Positions 48,333 through 59,236 of a stretch of 64,000 bases of DNA are shown here, piece after piece; the first letter of the stretch is position 1, and each line of letters opens with the position of its first letter. The notes beneath the pieces are model-generated. The model was given only the letters and a program-made list of their open reading frames with translations. It did not search any database and was not told the origin of the DNA. The DNA lies in the NCBI GenBank assembly GCA_963921825.1, contig OY997589.1:78662523-78726522 (forward strand), read 5' to 3'. A program made the translations under genes and the position numbers. This DNA is from Erodium maritimum (lineage: Eukaryota; Streptophyta; Magnoliopsida; Geraniales; Geraniaceae).

Positions 48333-49725
48333 AAAAAAAAACTGCGCTCTGCAAACCCTATGGTTCACCCATAACCCCTCGGGGTCACAATCACTGTCGC
48401 CGCTCCTAGTAGATCGACGTCGGTTATTTTTCTATCTTCTCCGGCCTATCATCGTCTTTCCAGCGTCCCGCAACCGTGCCATGTCTCATCCCCTTCATCG
48501 TCGTCACACCGCCGCCCAGAATCCTAACCCTGTTAGGGTACCGCCGTCGCCGGCGGATCCTCACCGAGTCCCGGTTCTCCCCCCCGGCTCGGCCACGCAG
48601 CCAAACGCCATGCCTCAGCGTCGTCGCACCTGGTTCATGCAAGGACGGGTACATCAGCCCTCGTGGTCGTGTTGTCATCTTCCCCCCGATCACTTGATCA
48701 GACAGCCTTATCGGGCCGCCGGTGTTTGGCCGGTGGGGTTGCGTCATGAACCTGTCCCTGAGCAGCGTCTCGACCCGTATCCACAGCCTGTACCTGGTGG
48801 CCAGTTAGGGCATCGATGCCCGGAACCGGCATGGCGCCAGTTCGAGCCATACCGGGGCGGCCACCCCTCGCTGCTGATATTCAATTCTCCGCCGGAACGA
48901 GCCGTTCACAGCCAATGCGTGGTGGCGTCTCCACCAGAGTCTGCAACACCGCCACCGCCGCCCCCAATGTTACCTATAGACCATAGGGTTTGTTGGTACC
49001 CTCCAAGGGTTTCTGTACCGTCAATGCCGTCGGCCAGGCGGCATGGCCCGAAACCCCTGAGATCCAGGACGGTGACGGTGATCGCTCCGATGGAAGGACC
49101 TCCTGCACCGGGGCTTTTATGCCGTCCTAGGCCTCCGGTGCATCGATACACTCAGGGGGGAGTACCGTTGGTTCGTCGAGGTATATTGAGGTACAACCCT
49201 AGAATTGTTCCCCGACCACGGAAGGCCAAGACAAGGAAGGGGGCAGGAGCATCTAATGGAGAGTCAGGCACACAGGAGCACAAAGGGAGCCATCAGACTG
49301 GATCAGGTCCAGGTACTGCGACCGGGGGGATATATCCCCTCGAAGGGTGAATGATCTCCCACTGCGAGGGTGGGTTGGGCCATTTGGGGACTATACTCAC
49401 AGACCCGAGACTACTGCAGCTGGGAGGTCTTGGGAAATCATCACTAAAGGCTCATTTTCCAGTTTATCTTTCTGTATTATGTCGAATAAATTTTTGGCTA
49501 GCTAGGGTTAGGGATTTGGCGTATTATTTTTTTGAAATGTTGGTACGAGAAACTCCTGAGTTCGGATCTGCAAGTCAAAGTAGACTATCTTTACGGATCC
49601 ATGAGCGCCTGACGGGCTACGGCCGGTCGGGACACATATCTGGAATCCTGGACAGTTATGTCATACCCTGTAAAGTTGTTGTTCTACAGTAATACAATAC
49701 CTCATTATCCGTTTCAAAAAAAAAC
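48333..49725 (+). mobile_element. GC-rich retroposon carrying a 289-codon ORF
   Basis: A GC-rich block of about 1.4 kb in AT-rich DNA ends in an A run (about 49716-49724). It is bracketed by the 8-bp direct repeat AACAGCAA (48325-48332 and 49726-49733). The leader contains 'aaaccctatggttcaccc' and 'cgccgctcct'. It resembles the other retroposons here but differs in having a long ORF. The short duplication lies beside A-rich DNA, so the boundaries are provisional. Confidence 0.5.
48481..49350 (+). CDS. Hypothetical Pro/Arg-rich protein, 289 aa
   Basis: An uninterrupted frame starts with ATG and ends TGA at 49348-49350. The product is rich in Pro, Arg, Gly and His, with a poly-Pro run (TPPPPPPM) near residue 160 and a basic patch 'RPRKAKTRKGAG' near residue 250. 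There is no signal peptide, membrane segment or recognised domain. The composition follows from the GC-rich DNA, and the opposite strand also has open stretches, so the frame may be fortuitous. If coding, it may be an ORF1-like protein of a retroposon or a retroposed gene copy. It lies wholly inside the retroposon at 48333-49725. Confidence 0.3.
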   Translation: MSHPLHRRHTAAQNPNPVRVPPSPADPHRVPVLPPGSATQPNAMPQRRRTWFMQGRVHQPSWSCCHLPPDHLIRQPYRAAGVWPVGLRHEPVPEQRLDPYPQPVPGGQLGHRCPEPAWRQFEPYRGGHPSLLIFNSPPERAVHSQCVVASPPESATPPPPPPMLPIDHRVCWYPPRVSVPSMPSARRHGPKPLRSRTVTVIAPMEGPPAPGLLCRPRPPVHRYTQGGVPLVRRGILRYNPRIVPRPRKAKTRKGAGASNGESGTQEHKGSHQTGSGPGTATGGIYPLEG

Positions 49726-50052
49726 AACAGCAACAACATTATTTTTTAGGGCATGCGTCACCCACAGTTCAAGAATAACTTTTTGGCCTTAGAGCATCTC
49801 CAATGGTTAGACACTAGGTAGTGTCAAGGAACAGTGTCAGAAAGTGCTTTTTGGCTTCCTGACATGGCTTCTCCAATGGTGCAGTGTCAAAGAGTCATGG
49901 TAGGAAGTGTTTTTGGAGCAAAATGGGCTTCTCTCTCCTCTAAATAACTCTTTGACACGGCAACGGGTCGTTGCTGAAATCAACAACGACCGACTGACAC
50001 GCCCCCTTGGCACGACTCTTTGACACGACGAGTCGTGCCAGCGAGTCGTGTA

Positions 50053-53000
50053 TGTAATAACCACTCCCGGTCAATGCCAGTCAAATCTACGAAAAACAGG
50101 AAAATTTAAATTTTTTGGACAGGCACCTAAGTGAACCCAAATATGACCCTGAGGGTCATACCGGACATAAGTTGACCCCTATATCGACCCTAGTGAGTTC
50201 CGGGGGACTCGGGGCAACTTTCTGATCGTTTTGGGAAATGTTGACTTTTCGTTGGAAAAGTCAACCGAGCGACGTTTTGGTCCATTCGAGGACCGTTTTG
50301 GATCCAAAAAGCTTAGCCGTCGTCGCAGCGGTCTTAGTTGAGCCGTTTCCTTGTAGCCCGTCAAGTTTCGTAATTTCTTGGGAAAAGTGCCCGTTCGGGG
50401 CCCGAAACGTCCGAATTTCGCGAATCTGATTGAAAATATCTAGTAGATATTTTCCAAAAAGGTGTGGGACCCACCTTGCCACTTGTCAAGCAAGTGGTGG
50501 TGTTAGGTGTGAGACAAGACAAGGAAGACTACTTTAGGTGTTAGTTTGTAATTAAGTATTAGTTTTTTTTTAAATAAAACAAAAGGGAAAGAAGATATGA
50601 CTTACACGTCCATTTCAAAAAAAGAAGAGAGAAATTGGCTTTTAGAGAGAGAAAGGGAGATAGAAGGAGAGAAAAGAGAAGGGGGTGTTGGGGTCTTACC
50701 ACTATTCACGAGCATCGAACCGTTGGATCGTCTCAAAGCTAAAGGAATCGAGCTCACATCGACTTTCTCTACGGTGAGCACCTAACAGATTTTCGTTTTG
50801 GTACGTTTGAAATTTAGGGTTTGAGTTTAAACGGTTTGATTATGGTTGGGTTTTGGTTAGAATTGGTTTAAAGATGAATGGTTGAGGTTTGGGGTTCGTT
50901 AGGAACGTTTTGGGGCGAAAAAGAAATTTTCCTAATTGTGACCGGGTGGGGCCCACATGCCCGAGTATCGGGTTTTTGTGTTCGGGTGGTTTAGGACGAT
51001 CCCCAAGTAGTTTATCCACAACCGAATCGAAATTTGGATTTAAAATGTGAAAGTTGTAATTATCGGGTTTAGAAACTTTAAACGTTAATTAATTGACTCG
51101 GAAGTCGGAATTCGATTCCGTCGAGTGCCTAGGAACCCTTGAATTATTCTAAGACCGTAGAAACGAAAACGGGAATTTTTGGAGCCCCGGAAGGGCGTTT
51201 CCAAAACCCGGGCAGATTCGCCATGTCGGGCGAATCGGGCCTTTCCGGGTCCAATATCGACAATGTCGAGTAATTGGGAAGTTTGGGAGTGATCGACATT
51301 GTCGGGGTTACTTTTGGGCGTCATGTTTATTAAAATTCAGCATTATGCCTGCAAGCTTAAAAGCGTTTAAAATTGTGTTCTTTTAGATCGTGCTGCGGAC
51401 CGAGGCAAAGGAAAGCTAGGCGAGTGACGGAGATCACGCCGGGGCTTATTTGCGCACTTTTGGAGAACACGCACGAGGTAGGGAAAAGTAGCCGGATCTC
51501 GGCCCTGACTAGGGAAAGTTAACAGTAGAATTGCATGTGACACCGGGGTGTCGTGGGTTAAGTAGGTTTATCGAATATTAGAAAGGCATGATACGGGAAC
51601 GTAACGAATATTAGAAAAGCATGTGACACTTAGTAGTGTCGTAGGAGCAGAGAACTTATCGATGTTAGAATTACTGGAAGCATATGACCATGCCCGGAGG
51701 TTGATTGTGAACTTATCAGTATTAGGAGTACTGGAGGCATATGACCATGCCCGGAGGTTGATTGTGAAACTGTTGATATTAGGACTGTTGGAGGCATTGG
51801 TCATGGCGGAGGTTGATTGTGTATTTTTGTGTTTTGGGTGGCCATGAGAGCCCGTGTTTCACTATTGTGTCTTGGGTGGCCATGAGAGCCCGTGTTTTAC
51901 TGTTGTGTCTTGGGTGGCCATGAGAGCCCGTGTTTTACTGTTGGTGTCTTTGGTGGCCATGAGTGCCCGTGGGGTTGTTGAACCCGTGTCTTTAATGTTG
52001 GTGTCTCTTGGGTGGCCATGAGTTCCCGTGGGGTTGTTGAACCCGTGTCTTTATTGTCGGTGTGTCTTGGGAGGCCGTGAGTGCCCGTGGGGTTGTTGAA
52101 CTCGTGTCTCTACTGTTGGTGTGTCTTGGGAGGCCGTGAGTGCCTGTGGTGTTGTTGAGCCCGTGAGTTACTATTGGTGGTTTTGAGAGGCCGTGAGTGC
52201 CCGTGGGGTTGTTGAGCCCGTAAGTTACTGTTGGTGGTTTTGAGAGGCCGTGAGTGCCCGTGGGGTTGTTGAGTCTGTGAGTTACTGTTGGTGGTTTTGA
52301 GTGGTCGTGAGTGCCCGTGGGGTTGTTGAGCCCGTGAGTTACTGTTGGTGGTTTTGAGTGGCCGTCAGTGCCCGTGGGGTATTTGAGCCCGTGAGTTACT
52401 GTTGGTGTATCTTGGGAGGCCGTGAGTGCCTGTGGGGTTGTTGAGTCCGTGTTTTATGGTTGGTGTCTTGGGTGGACATGAGTGCATGTGGAGTGCTGAA
52501 CTTGTGTTGTTGTTGTTTGTTGAACTTTGTTTGTGATTGTGATTGTGGTTACCTGAGGTTGTGGGCCCGCTTCATGAAACGGGGGTCCTCGATCACACGC
52601 GTCTGCATGTTCAGACGGGGTAGGGTGCCCGCTCGTCAGTAAAGGGGTCCTAGCCGCGCGTGTGCGGTTCGGGGTTGTGAGTGTGATAGGTCGACAGCCT
52701 GATCCGACTTTGTGTCGAGGAAATGCGACAGGTCGACCGCCTGACCTGATGAGATCGGTAAAGGGCGTGAGGGAGGTTACTGAGCAGCTGGTTTGTGATC
52801 ATTTGTGATCTTGTTTGGTGTTGCATAGCTTTCTGTCGTGTCCTTGGAGGACGTCGTCGATAGTTGTGTCGGGTTTACATTACGAGTCCGAGTGTTGAGT
52901 CTGTTGAGGAAGGTAACGGGTTGTGTGTCAGTTGAGTACTTGAGTTTGGGGATTGTATTCCTGGTGTTGGGTTTGGTTTTGGTGTTACCGGCATTGTCTG

Positions 53001-53324
53001 CTAAGTATGCCGTAGTCAGTCTGTTATCCGTGGTGGTGAGCGAACGCTCACCCCTAGCTGCTTTTCCTACAGGTACCGGTCGCAGGTTGTACTAGGTGAG
53101 CTTCTGAAGCTTGAAGAGCTAGGAGCGGGATTCTGGGTTTTACTTTTGAGTCTAGTGACGGATACCTTGTTTTGTCCACTTGTTGGGACTTATTTTGAGT
53201 TGTAAATATTATTTTGTTTAACTAAATGGTAATTTTAAAGTGTTTATTCAAAACAGGTTTCAATTGTTTTATGATTTTAAATGTTCGCGTCCCGAGTTCG
53301 GTTTACTGAAATTGGGGCGTGACA
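50053..53324 (+). mobile_element. Probable solo LTR, 3,272 bp (Ty3/gypsy Tekay/Del-like)
   Basis: It begins TGTAATAACCACTCCCGGTC and ends 'aaattggggcgtgaca', with TG...CA termini. The flanking pentamers GTGTA and GTGTC differ at one base. The 'TGTAAYA-CC...GGGGCGTGACA' form resembles LTRs of the Tekay/Del chromoviruses; this is recalled, not searched. No gag-pol region or second LTR is present. Short open frames inside have no domain. A tandem repeat block occupies 51831-52465. Confidence 0.6.
51831..52465 (+). repeat. Tandem repeats inside the long LTR
   Basis: First come about three copies of a roughly 38-bp unit containing 'gggtggccatgagagcccgtg'. Then about nine copies of a roughly 58-62-bp unit follow, containing 'ggccgtgagtgcccgtggg', 'gttgttgagcccgtg' and 'ttactgttggtg'. 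Copies differ by small substitutions. Variation in copy number would explain the large LTR size. Confidence 0.8.
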
Positions 53325-53375
53325 GTGTCAGCGCCTCCAACGACACCTTAACACGACTCGTTGGTGCTGCTTTTA

Positions 53376-53854
53376 AGATGCACAACACTTGGGTCAATTA
53401 AGGAAGGCAACGTGATCAGGGATTCGGTGCTGGATTCAGAGGGATCCTCTCCTCTTTCGGAAGGAGATCGTGTTGTTTTTGGCTCAAAGGCCCATGAAAT
53501 TAAGGCCGAACAACGATGGCCCATCACTTAAGCCTTTCCCTCTTTTCTTTTGACATTTGGGTTATACTGATAAGTGATAAGTGTTGGAACAGTAGGATTC
53601 CAATCTGATAAGTGATAAGTGATAAGTGATAAGTGATAAGTGATAAGTGTTGTAAAGGGAGAGAGCCTTACTTGGTGTTCTTGGCTCTTCATGGATAGTT
53701 CGGAAAATGATCATTATATGAATCAATAATGGGTGGTGGCACAAGGTGAAATAGAGAGAACGAGACATAAAAGGAGGTTTTGGTCTCCATTTCTTCTTCT
53801 TTGGTTAGCATGAGCTAAATAAAAACATGAGATCACCCTTTGTTCTTGAAGCTT
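53376..53854. other. Intergenic, nothing coding recognised
   Basis: It holds the heptamer microsatellite at 53606-53649 and otherwise unremarkable sequence. Confidence 0.4.
53606..53649 (+). repeat. Heptanucleotide microsatellite (TGATAAG)6
   Basis: Six perfect TGATAAG units lie here, with two more copies of the same motif about 35 bases upstream (53568-53582). Confidence 0.9.
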
Positions 53855-54615
53855 CGTGGAAACAGGGGCGGAACCAGGAATTTATTTTAGGGATAACCGC
53901 CGATTATTTTGTAGAACACCATATACCATTCTGGTTTCATCCATAGTCCATAGATCGCTATACGACCCACACATGTATATATTATGGTATCTCATGACAT
54001 GATAAGATAAAAATATTTAGCGATCGATTCGTGATGACGAAAAAACGCCATTTTTAATATAAAAACTGATTTTAATCGTATCTGACTTCAGATCTGTTCA
54101 CCAATGCAACGGTTTAAATCATTACTTTTGAGTAGTAGAAATTTTTTAATCCTTTATATCATGTCGTCACGGAAAAATTTGGTAACTGCAAATATTTTAA
54201 GACTAACCGTTAAATTAATGGTATACAGACATGAATCCTTACACTTATAAGAAGGCCTACAAAAACATTAGTTTAATTGTTCCCGTATTAGCATTACTAC
54301 TTATTTTTGGAGTTCCTACTAATAAGAACAAATTTAGCTTTGTGACTACATCCATGGGTGTAAATATAATGGTTAATAGTAGTATATATTCTTGTTAATT
54401 AAGGATGAGCATTTAACATTTGAATTGTGTCTGCTCAACAATTAAACAAAATTTCCAGCTATCTACCCAATATAACTATTATGATAAGCTAATAGGCCAT
54501 GTCAAGAATTTTTTTTTAATTAAACCATCTGGTTCAATGAGTGTTCCAAACACAGGAAAAAAGCAAAAGTCCACTCAATATGTAAGCTAATATGCGTTGT
54601 CAAGAAAAATATTTA

Positions 54616-55853
54616 GAGCACGCACAACGGGTCGGCCCTCGCCCCCGACCTGTGCGCACGGTCCGCAGCCCTCGGCCGTCCCATTGTGGGCTTCTTTTCA
54701 CGCAGTCCGCGGCCCGGGCATCGGTCCTCTCTCCTCGCCCCTCAATCGCGGGCCGGGCTCGCGCCCCTTGCTCCTCGGCCCTGCCTGGCTTACCTCCTCT
54801 CGCGTGGCGACACGTGGAAAAGCCGACTGTTGTCAAACGGTCGGCAACGACTATAATTTTTTTTTAAATTAAATCAAAACAATTTAAACCATATACATAC
54901 CCCAACCTCAACCTCATTTTTTTCACACTCATTCTCCAATTTCACTCTTTCATTCCCACTTTCTACTCTCTAATTTCCAAAATGTCCGACGATGAGGTTA
55001 TGTCCGACGTTGAGGTTCCGACATACGAGGAGCTGGCTAGCCGAATGTCGACGTATGAGGAGATGGCAGCCCAACTGCCGACATATGAGGATATGGCAGC
55101 CCGAATGCGGCCAATTGAGCGACGACTCCGGCAGAGGATTGAGAGGAGCATGCATAGAGCAATGCCAAGGATCGAGAGGGCCGTCCGTGGGGAACCAATG
55201 CGACGAGAGATTAACAGAGGTCGTTCTGAAGCCCACAACCAATCGATGAGGAACTATTTTGCCGATCAATCCGTGTATGGCCCTGATATGTTTAGGCGTC
55301 AGTTCCGTATGTGCAGACCACTTTTTCAACAGATTATGGACGCGGTTAAGGCTCACGACAGGTACTTCGTTCAGAGGCCCGACACGGCCTCACGACCGGG
55401 CTTATCAACGGAACAGAAGTGCACCGCCGCGATACGGATGCTTGCGTATGGGTCCTCGGCCGATTCATTGGACGAAACTCTGCACATTGGGGTAAGCACC
55501 ATACTTGAATGTTTACGTAAGTTTTGCAAGGCCGTCATTGAGGTATTCGAAGCCGAGTATTACAAGGGGATCAATAAAAGTTCAACTTACTTTTTATTTG
55601 TGTTCAATTTTTTTATTGTCATTAAATATTACTTTTCACATTTGTTTATATTATAAATAATTTAAACGTTTTCTGATAAAAAAAATTAAATAAAACAGCA
55701 AAATATCAATTAATAACAACTTAGCATCTAGTCAGCACAGGGCCTCAGCAGGGTCACTCCATTGCAAAACACCCACTATTCTACAGCCCTAGGGCCTCAC
55801 TTTTGTCCAATCAGCCCAAGACCTCACCTAGGGCCTTCCCGTTGTACATGCTC
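54616..55853 (+). mobile_element. Deleted PIF/Harbinger element, 1,238 bp
   Basis: The left end GAGCACGCACAACGGG and right end 'cccgttgtacatgctc' are inverted repeats with two mismatches. They are flanked by the 3-bp duplication TTA (54613-54615 and 55854-55856), diagnostic for PIF/Harbinger. It holds the N-terminal part of a transposase ORF but not the DDE catalytic region, so it depends on enzyme supplied from elsewhere. Confidence 0.88.
54982..55656 (+). pseudogene. PIF/Harbinger transposase, N-terminal fragment
   Basis: The 224-codon frame opens with an acidic, repetitive N-terminus ('PTYEELASRM', 'STYEEMAAQL', 'PTYEDMAARM'). It continues into the plant Harbinger transposase family: 'RNYFADQSVYGPDMFRRQFR', 'MCRPLFQQIMDAV', 'GLSTEQKCTAAIRMLAYGSS', 'ADSLDETLHIG' and 'STILECLRKFCKAVIEVFE'. 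Homology stops near residue 195, after 'EYYKG', and an unrelated hydrophobic tail follows before the stop. Full-length proteins of this type are about 400 aa or more and carry a DDE triad, which is lost here. The reading frame up to the break is undamaged, suggesting a recent deletion. Confidence 0.88.
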
Positions 55854-56088
55854 TTAATAGCCCAAGGCCCAAGCAAAAATATAGAGCCTAAGCGAATATG
55901 CCATGTCATGAAATTTTTTTAGTTAAGCCCAAGGCCCAAGCGAAAATATGTAGGGTGTTCCAAGCAGGATTCGAACTCAAGTTCCAAAGCAAATATAGTG
56001 AAGCCTTTAACCATCGGGCTACAATTCTATATATTTAGGGTGTTTATGGAACACCTTATACCCCTTTGGTTCCGCCCCTGCGTGGAGT

Positions 56089-56700
56089 TTGTGGTTGTTT
56101 TGATAATAAAGATTCTGGTTCTATTCTATTGTTCTTGAAGTAATGTGGTAGTAGCTTGAAGTGGCAGCAAAATTAAAGGAGTAAAGAGCAATTGTTTCAG
56201 GGTCTTGGGTGATCTTGACCAAAATTAGAACAAGGCAAGAAAAGGTGATTTGTTGATAATCTGTTTATCAGATTTGTCGCTAGAAGGTCGTGGTTACCGG
56301 AAGCTTGTGGACGAAGACATGGTGGACAAAAACTCGGTCAGTGAACGAAGAAAAAGACATGATGGACGAAGACATTGTTCAAAGATTTTCTTCTTCGAAT
56401 CTGGAAGGCGGTGAGCGTAATGGAGGCAGGGGAAAAGAAGAGACAAAGGGTGCAGCGATGGTAGAGGAGAGATTAAGGTGATATTTCGTGGTGTGAATGA
56501 ACGGAAGAATGTGCGGTGAAAAAAAAGGGGAAGATATATGGAAACACAAGCAGAAAAAAGAGACATACAGTCAGAGTTATTATTGTCATTTTTTGAAGTT
56601 TGGGTCACGTGCTTAGTTCATGGTAATTTTTTGTCCAAAAATAAACGGAAAAGAGTAATGTAAAAATTTCGGGTACGATCGAAACGTTTTTAATAGTTAG
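56089..56700. other. Intergenic, nothing coding recognised
   Basis: Mixed sequence with short open frames of up to 104 codons on the minus strand. These are driven by CT-rich composition and carry no family motif. Confidence 0.4.
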
Positions 56701-56714
56701 GTATAACTATGCAA

Positions 56715-57872
56715 GAAGAAACAGGGTTAGAGAGAGAAGCTCTCGCCTCTCTCTAACCTCTCCCAAACCCTAGACCTTCGTCGCCGCTCCTTTTCCTTGT
56801 TGCTCTACCAGCAACGGCCATGACCTCTGATCATGGTTGTCACCGGTGGAAACCAAACCTCCCCCACCTCTCCTCCCTCTCCTTCTTCCTTTTCTGATTC
56901 CCCCATTTTTTTCTCTGGCCCTCGCCTTCTCTCGTCTTTTCCCACCTTTGATGGCCTCTTAGATCTATTAGTGGGAGGACTTTCCTCACCAATTCGGTAG
57001 AGTTAGCCGTAGATCCGAGGTCCTCTCCTTCATCCTCATCTCCCTCTCTTCTATTTTGGCCCCTGCCAAGCCATCACACCCGTTTTCTATTGGCCTTAGA
57101 TATGGCTTTCTAGGCCTTTTGCTGGGCATCAATCGGGGTTACAGGTTGGTACTCCCCTTCCTCTCTTCTTCTCTTTCCTCTTCCTCCTGTTTCCCTCACC
57201 TTAAACATATCCGGCCCGACCTTCTTTTCCCAGATCTAGGGTTCAAACCCTAATTTGGTCGCTTTCTACCCCTCTGAAGCTTGGTTCCCTTGTTTTGGTT
57301 CTTTACCCTCTCTACTCTCGTCCAGTCGAGATCCGAGATTTTAGAGCTGATCTCTCCTCCGGGATCGTCGCGAGTGCTGGCTCCGGTGGGATATTGTTCT
57401 AATATCCGAGCAATGCAGGTGGTTCTTTGCGTTGAACGGTGGTAGGGGCGATTTGGGCATCTTCGTTTCTGTCCGCAGGGCTTGACTCATCCCCTCGTCT
57501 TTCCGGTGACGACAAAGGATGCCGAGCCTCTACTCTTCCCGCTGGTGTTGGCCACGGGAGTGTCGTGAGGTGCTAAGTTGATTGCGGTGGTGGCGTCTTC
57601 GTCCTTGGTTCTTGAAGGCTCGTCGAAGGAGCGGCTCTAGGGGTGAGAGTTTCCTCTTTTGTTGTTTATTTTTTTTTTCATGTTTTGTTCTTCATGTGTG
57701 GTAAATCAGGGTATAGGAACCTGTTAGACCCTTCATGTTCTTCATGTGTGGTAAATCTGAATATATGCTCATGTTAGACCCATCTTCTTTCTCTGTTATT
57801 GGTTGTATTTGTGGGATTCATCCCTAGCTCTTGCCTGTAATGGCTCGAACTCTTCTAATTTGCGATAAAAAA
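56715..57872 (+). mobile_element. GC-rich non-autonomous retroposon, plus orientation
   Basis: It is flanked by a perfect 14-bp target-site duplication GTATAACTATGCAA (56701-56714 and 57873-57886). The 5' leader reads 'agctctcgcctctctctaac' then 'caaaccctag'. The 3' end reads AATTTGCGATAAAAAA. No frame exceeds 65 codons and none is recognisable. A 30-base direct repeat ('ttcatgttcttcatgtgtgg' type) lies near 57680 and 57738. Confidence 0.85.
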
Positions 57873-57886
57873 GTATAACTATGCAA

Positions 57887-58143
57887 AATCCATGTGTGGT
57901 ATAATCAAGTGATATTTTTTTAGGGTTAATTGTTAAAAACTACCTTATGTATTGTTCACGTGTGAAAAAATACCTTATGTATTGTCCATACTTTTAAACT
58001 ATCCTGTTTTTTTTATCACGGTTCTCTATAGTTTGTTAACAAAATTATTATCCTTATATATGGTTCACGTCCTTAATTTATCAGAATATTTCATAATTGG
58101 TTAGTGAATGTAGCGTTCTAAAGAGTTTGGATAATTTAAACAT
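57887..58143. other. Short intergenic segment
   Basis: Contains two copies of 'ataccttatgtattg' type sequence (57941 and 57970). These may be one arm of a Mutator-type MITE ('gggttaattgttaaaaacta' at 57914), but no second arm was found. Confidence 0.35.
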
Positions 58144-58156
58144 TAACCATTTCCCC

Positions 58157-59075
58157 TAAAACCCTCGCCGCTTGCTTTCCCATCCCTAAAACCTTGCTGC
58201 GTCTGCCTCCAAAGTTGTTTCATTGGAGGTCGCTGGCCCTCCTCTCCTCGCCACCCCTTCTTCTCCCTCCCTCCCTCCCGGTCCTTTTCGATGTTGCTTT
58301 GTGCTTGGCCTCCCTCTCTCTGGAGCTTCCATCCTACTTTGTGCTTGTCCTTTCTCTCCTTCGGCGACGTGTCGGGCTCAGATTTAGTCACGCCACCTCT
58401 CCTCTCCTGCTGGCCCTCCTCTTCTCTAGGGTTCATTTTTCCTTCGTGGTCCTATCCTACTCCACAGTACCTCTCCGTTTTCTTCAGGCCACTAGTTTTG
58501 TCTTGGGCGTGGTTGAGCACTCGACGGTGGTTTTTCTTCTCGTCCCCGCTACACATGGTGGTGCTCTTCGGCCATCTCGGTGTCGCCGTCTCGCTGCATC
58601 CGCCGCTTGTTCTCCTCTGTCGTGTTGCTGTGACTGTCTTGCTCGTTCCCCGACTTCGTAGATATTTCTCCTCGTCCCACCCTATGCATGTGTTGTGATA
58701 GTGGTTGAGGGCTCGCCACCTGTTTTGGGTGTTGACCCCGACGTGTTTCTCTACCCTTTATTGGCTTCTCATCTACTGGTCGTGGTTCATGTTGACGTGT
58801 CAAATCTGCCTTGAAGGTTTTTATGTCGCTGTTTTATGCGGTGCTGGGCGGCGACTAACCATATAAATCCATTCATTTCCGGGCGACGGTTAGTGCATGG
58901 GCATGTATGAAACGCGTTGTGTCCCAAGGAATCGTTCTGAGTCCCCATCGGTTCCGGCTTACCTTCACAATGCTTATTGGGCTATTTTTCTTTTTTGTTC
59001 TTTTTGGGCCATGGGTCTTGGATTCGGGCCTTCAATAAAAACGGTTAGTTTTGTTGATCTCAAAAGAAAAAAAAA
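58157..59075 (+). mobile_element. GC-rich non-autonomous retroposon, plus orientation
   Basis: The flanking 13-mers TAACCATTTCCCC (58144-58156) and TAACCCTTTCCTT (59076-59088) agree at 10 of 13. The 5' part has 'taaaaccctcgccgc'. The 3' end is TTTTGTTGATCTC followed by A-rich DNA ('aaaagaaaaaaaaa'). Overlapping frames of 155 and 135 codons are CT-rich by-products without domains. Confidence 0.6.
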
Positions 59076-59236
59076 TAACCCTTTCCTTAAATCAATAGTA
59101 ACCCAACCCAAATTACTGCCGCATGACACTTCACTTGTTCAGCTTCTGAGGTGAAACACCAATTATTACTACTCTTTCAAGAAGTAGCATCCGTCGCAAG
59201 AGGAAAGGGACGAAGGTGCGATTTGGGCTAGCGAGA

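Larger units (their letters stand above)
49792..53372. mobile_element. PIF/Harbinger-type MITE (about 310 bp) split by a solo LTR
   Basis: The left end GAGCATCTCCAATGG and right end 'cgttggtgctgctt' are imperfect inverted repeats of the common plant 'GAGCATCTCCAATG' kind. TTA flanks both sides (49789-49791 and 53373-53375). Removing the LTR at 50053-53324 leaves about 310 bp rich in 'gtgtca', 'gacac' and 'acgactc' motifs. It has no ORF of its own. Confidence 0.6.
53863..56080. mobile_element. hAT element with Tip100-type ends, 2.2 kb, host of a nested Harbinger
   Basis: It begins CAGGGGCGGAACCAGG and ends 'ggttccgcccctg', the inverted ends typical of Tip100-like hAT elements. Flanking 8-mers CGTGGAAA (53855-53862) and CGTGGAGT (56081-56088) agree at 6 of 8 positions. 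No hAT transposase is visible, so it is non-autonomous. The element at 54616-55853 is inserted in it; without it the host is about 980 bp. Confidence 0.75.

Noticed and set aside
53606..53649. CRISPR-like array
   Set aside because: It is a plain heptanucleotide microsatellite with no spacers, in a plant nuclear genome.
55572..55656. Hydrophobic tail of the Harbinger frame as a membrane domain
   Set aside because: It begins exactly where transposase homology ends, in AT-rich DNA, and is best read as out-of-family sequence after a deletion.
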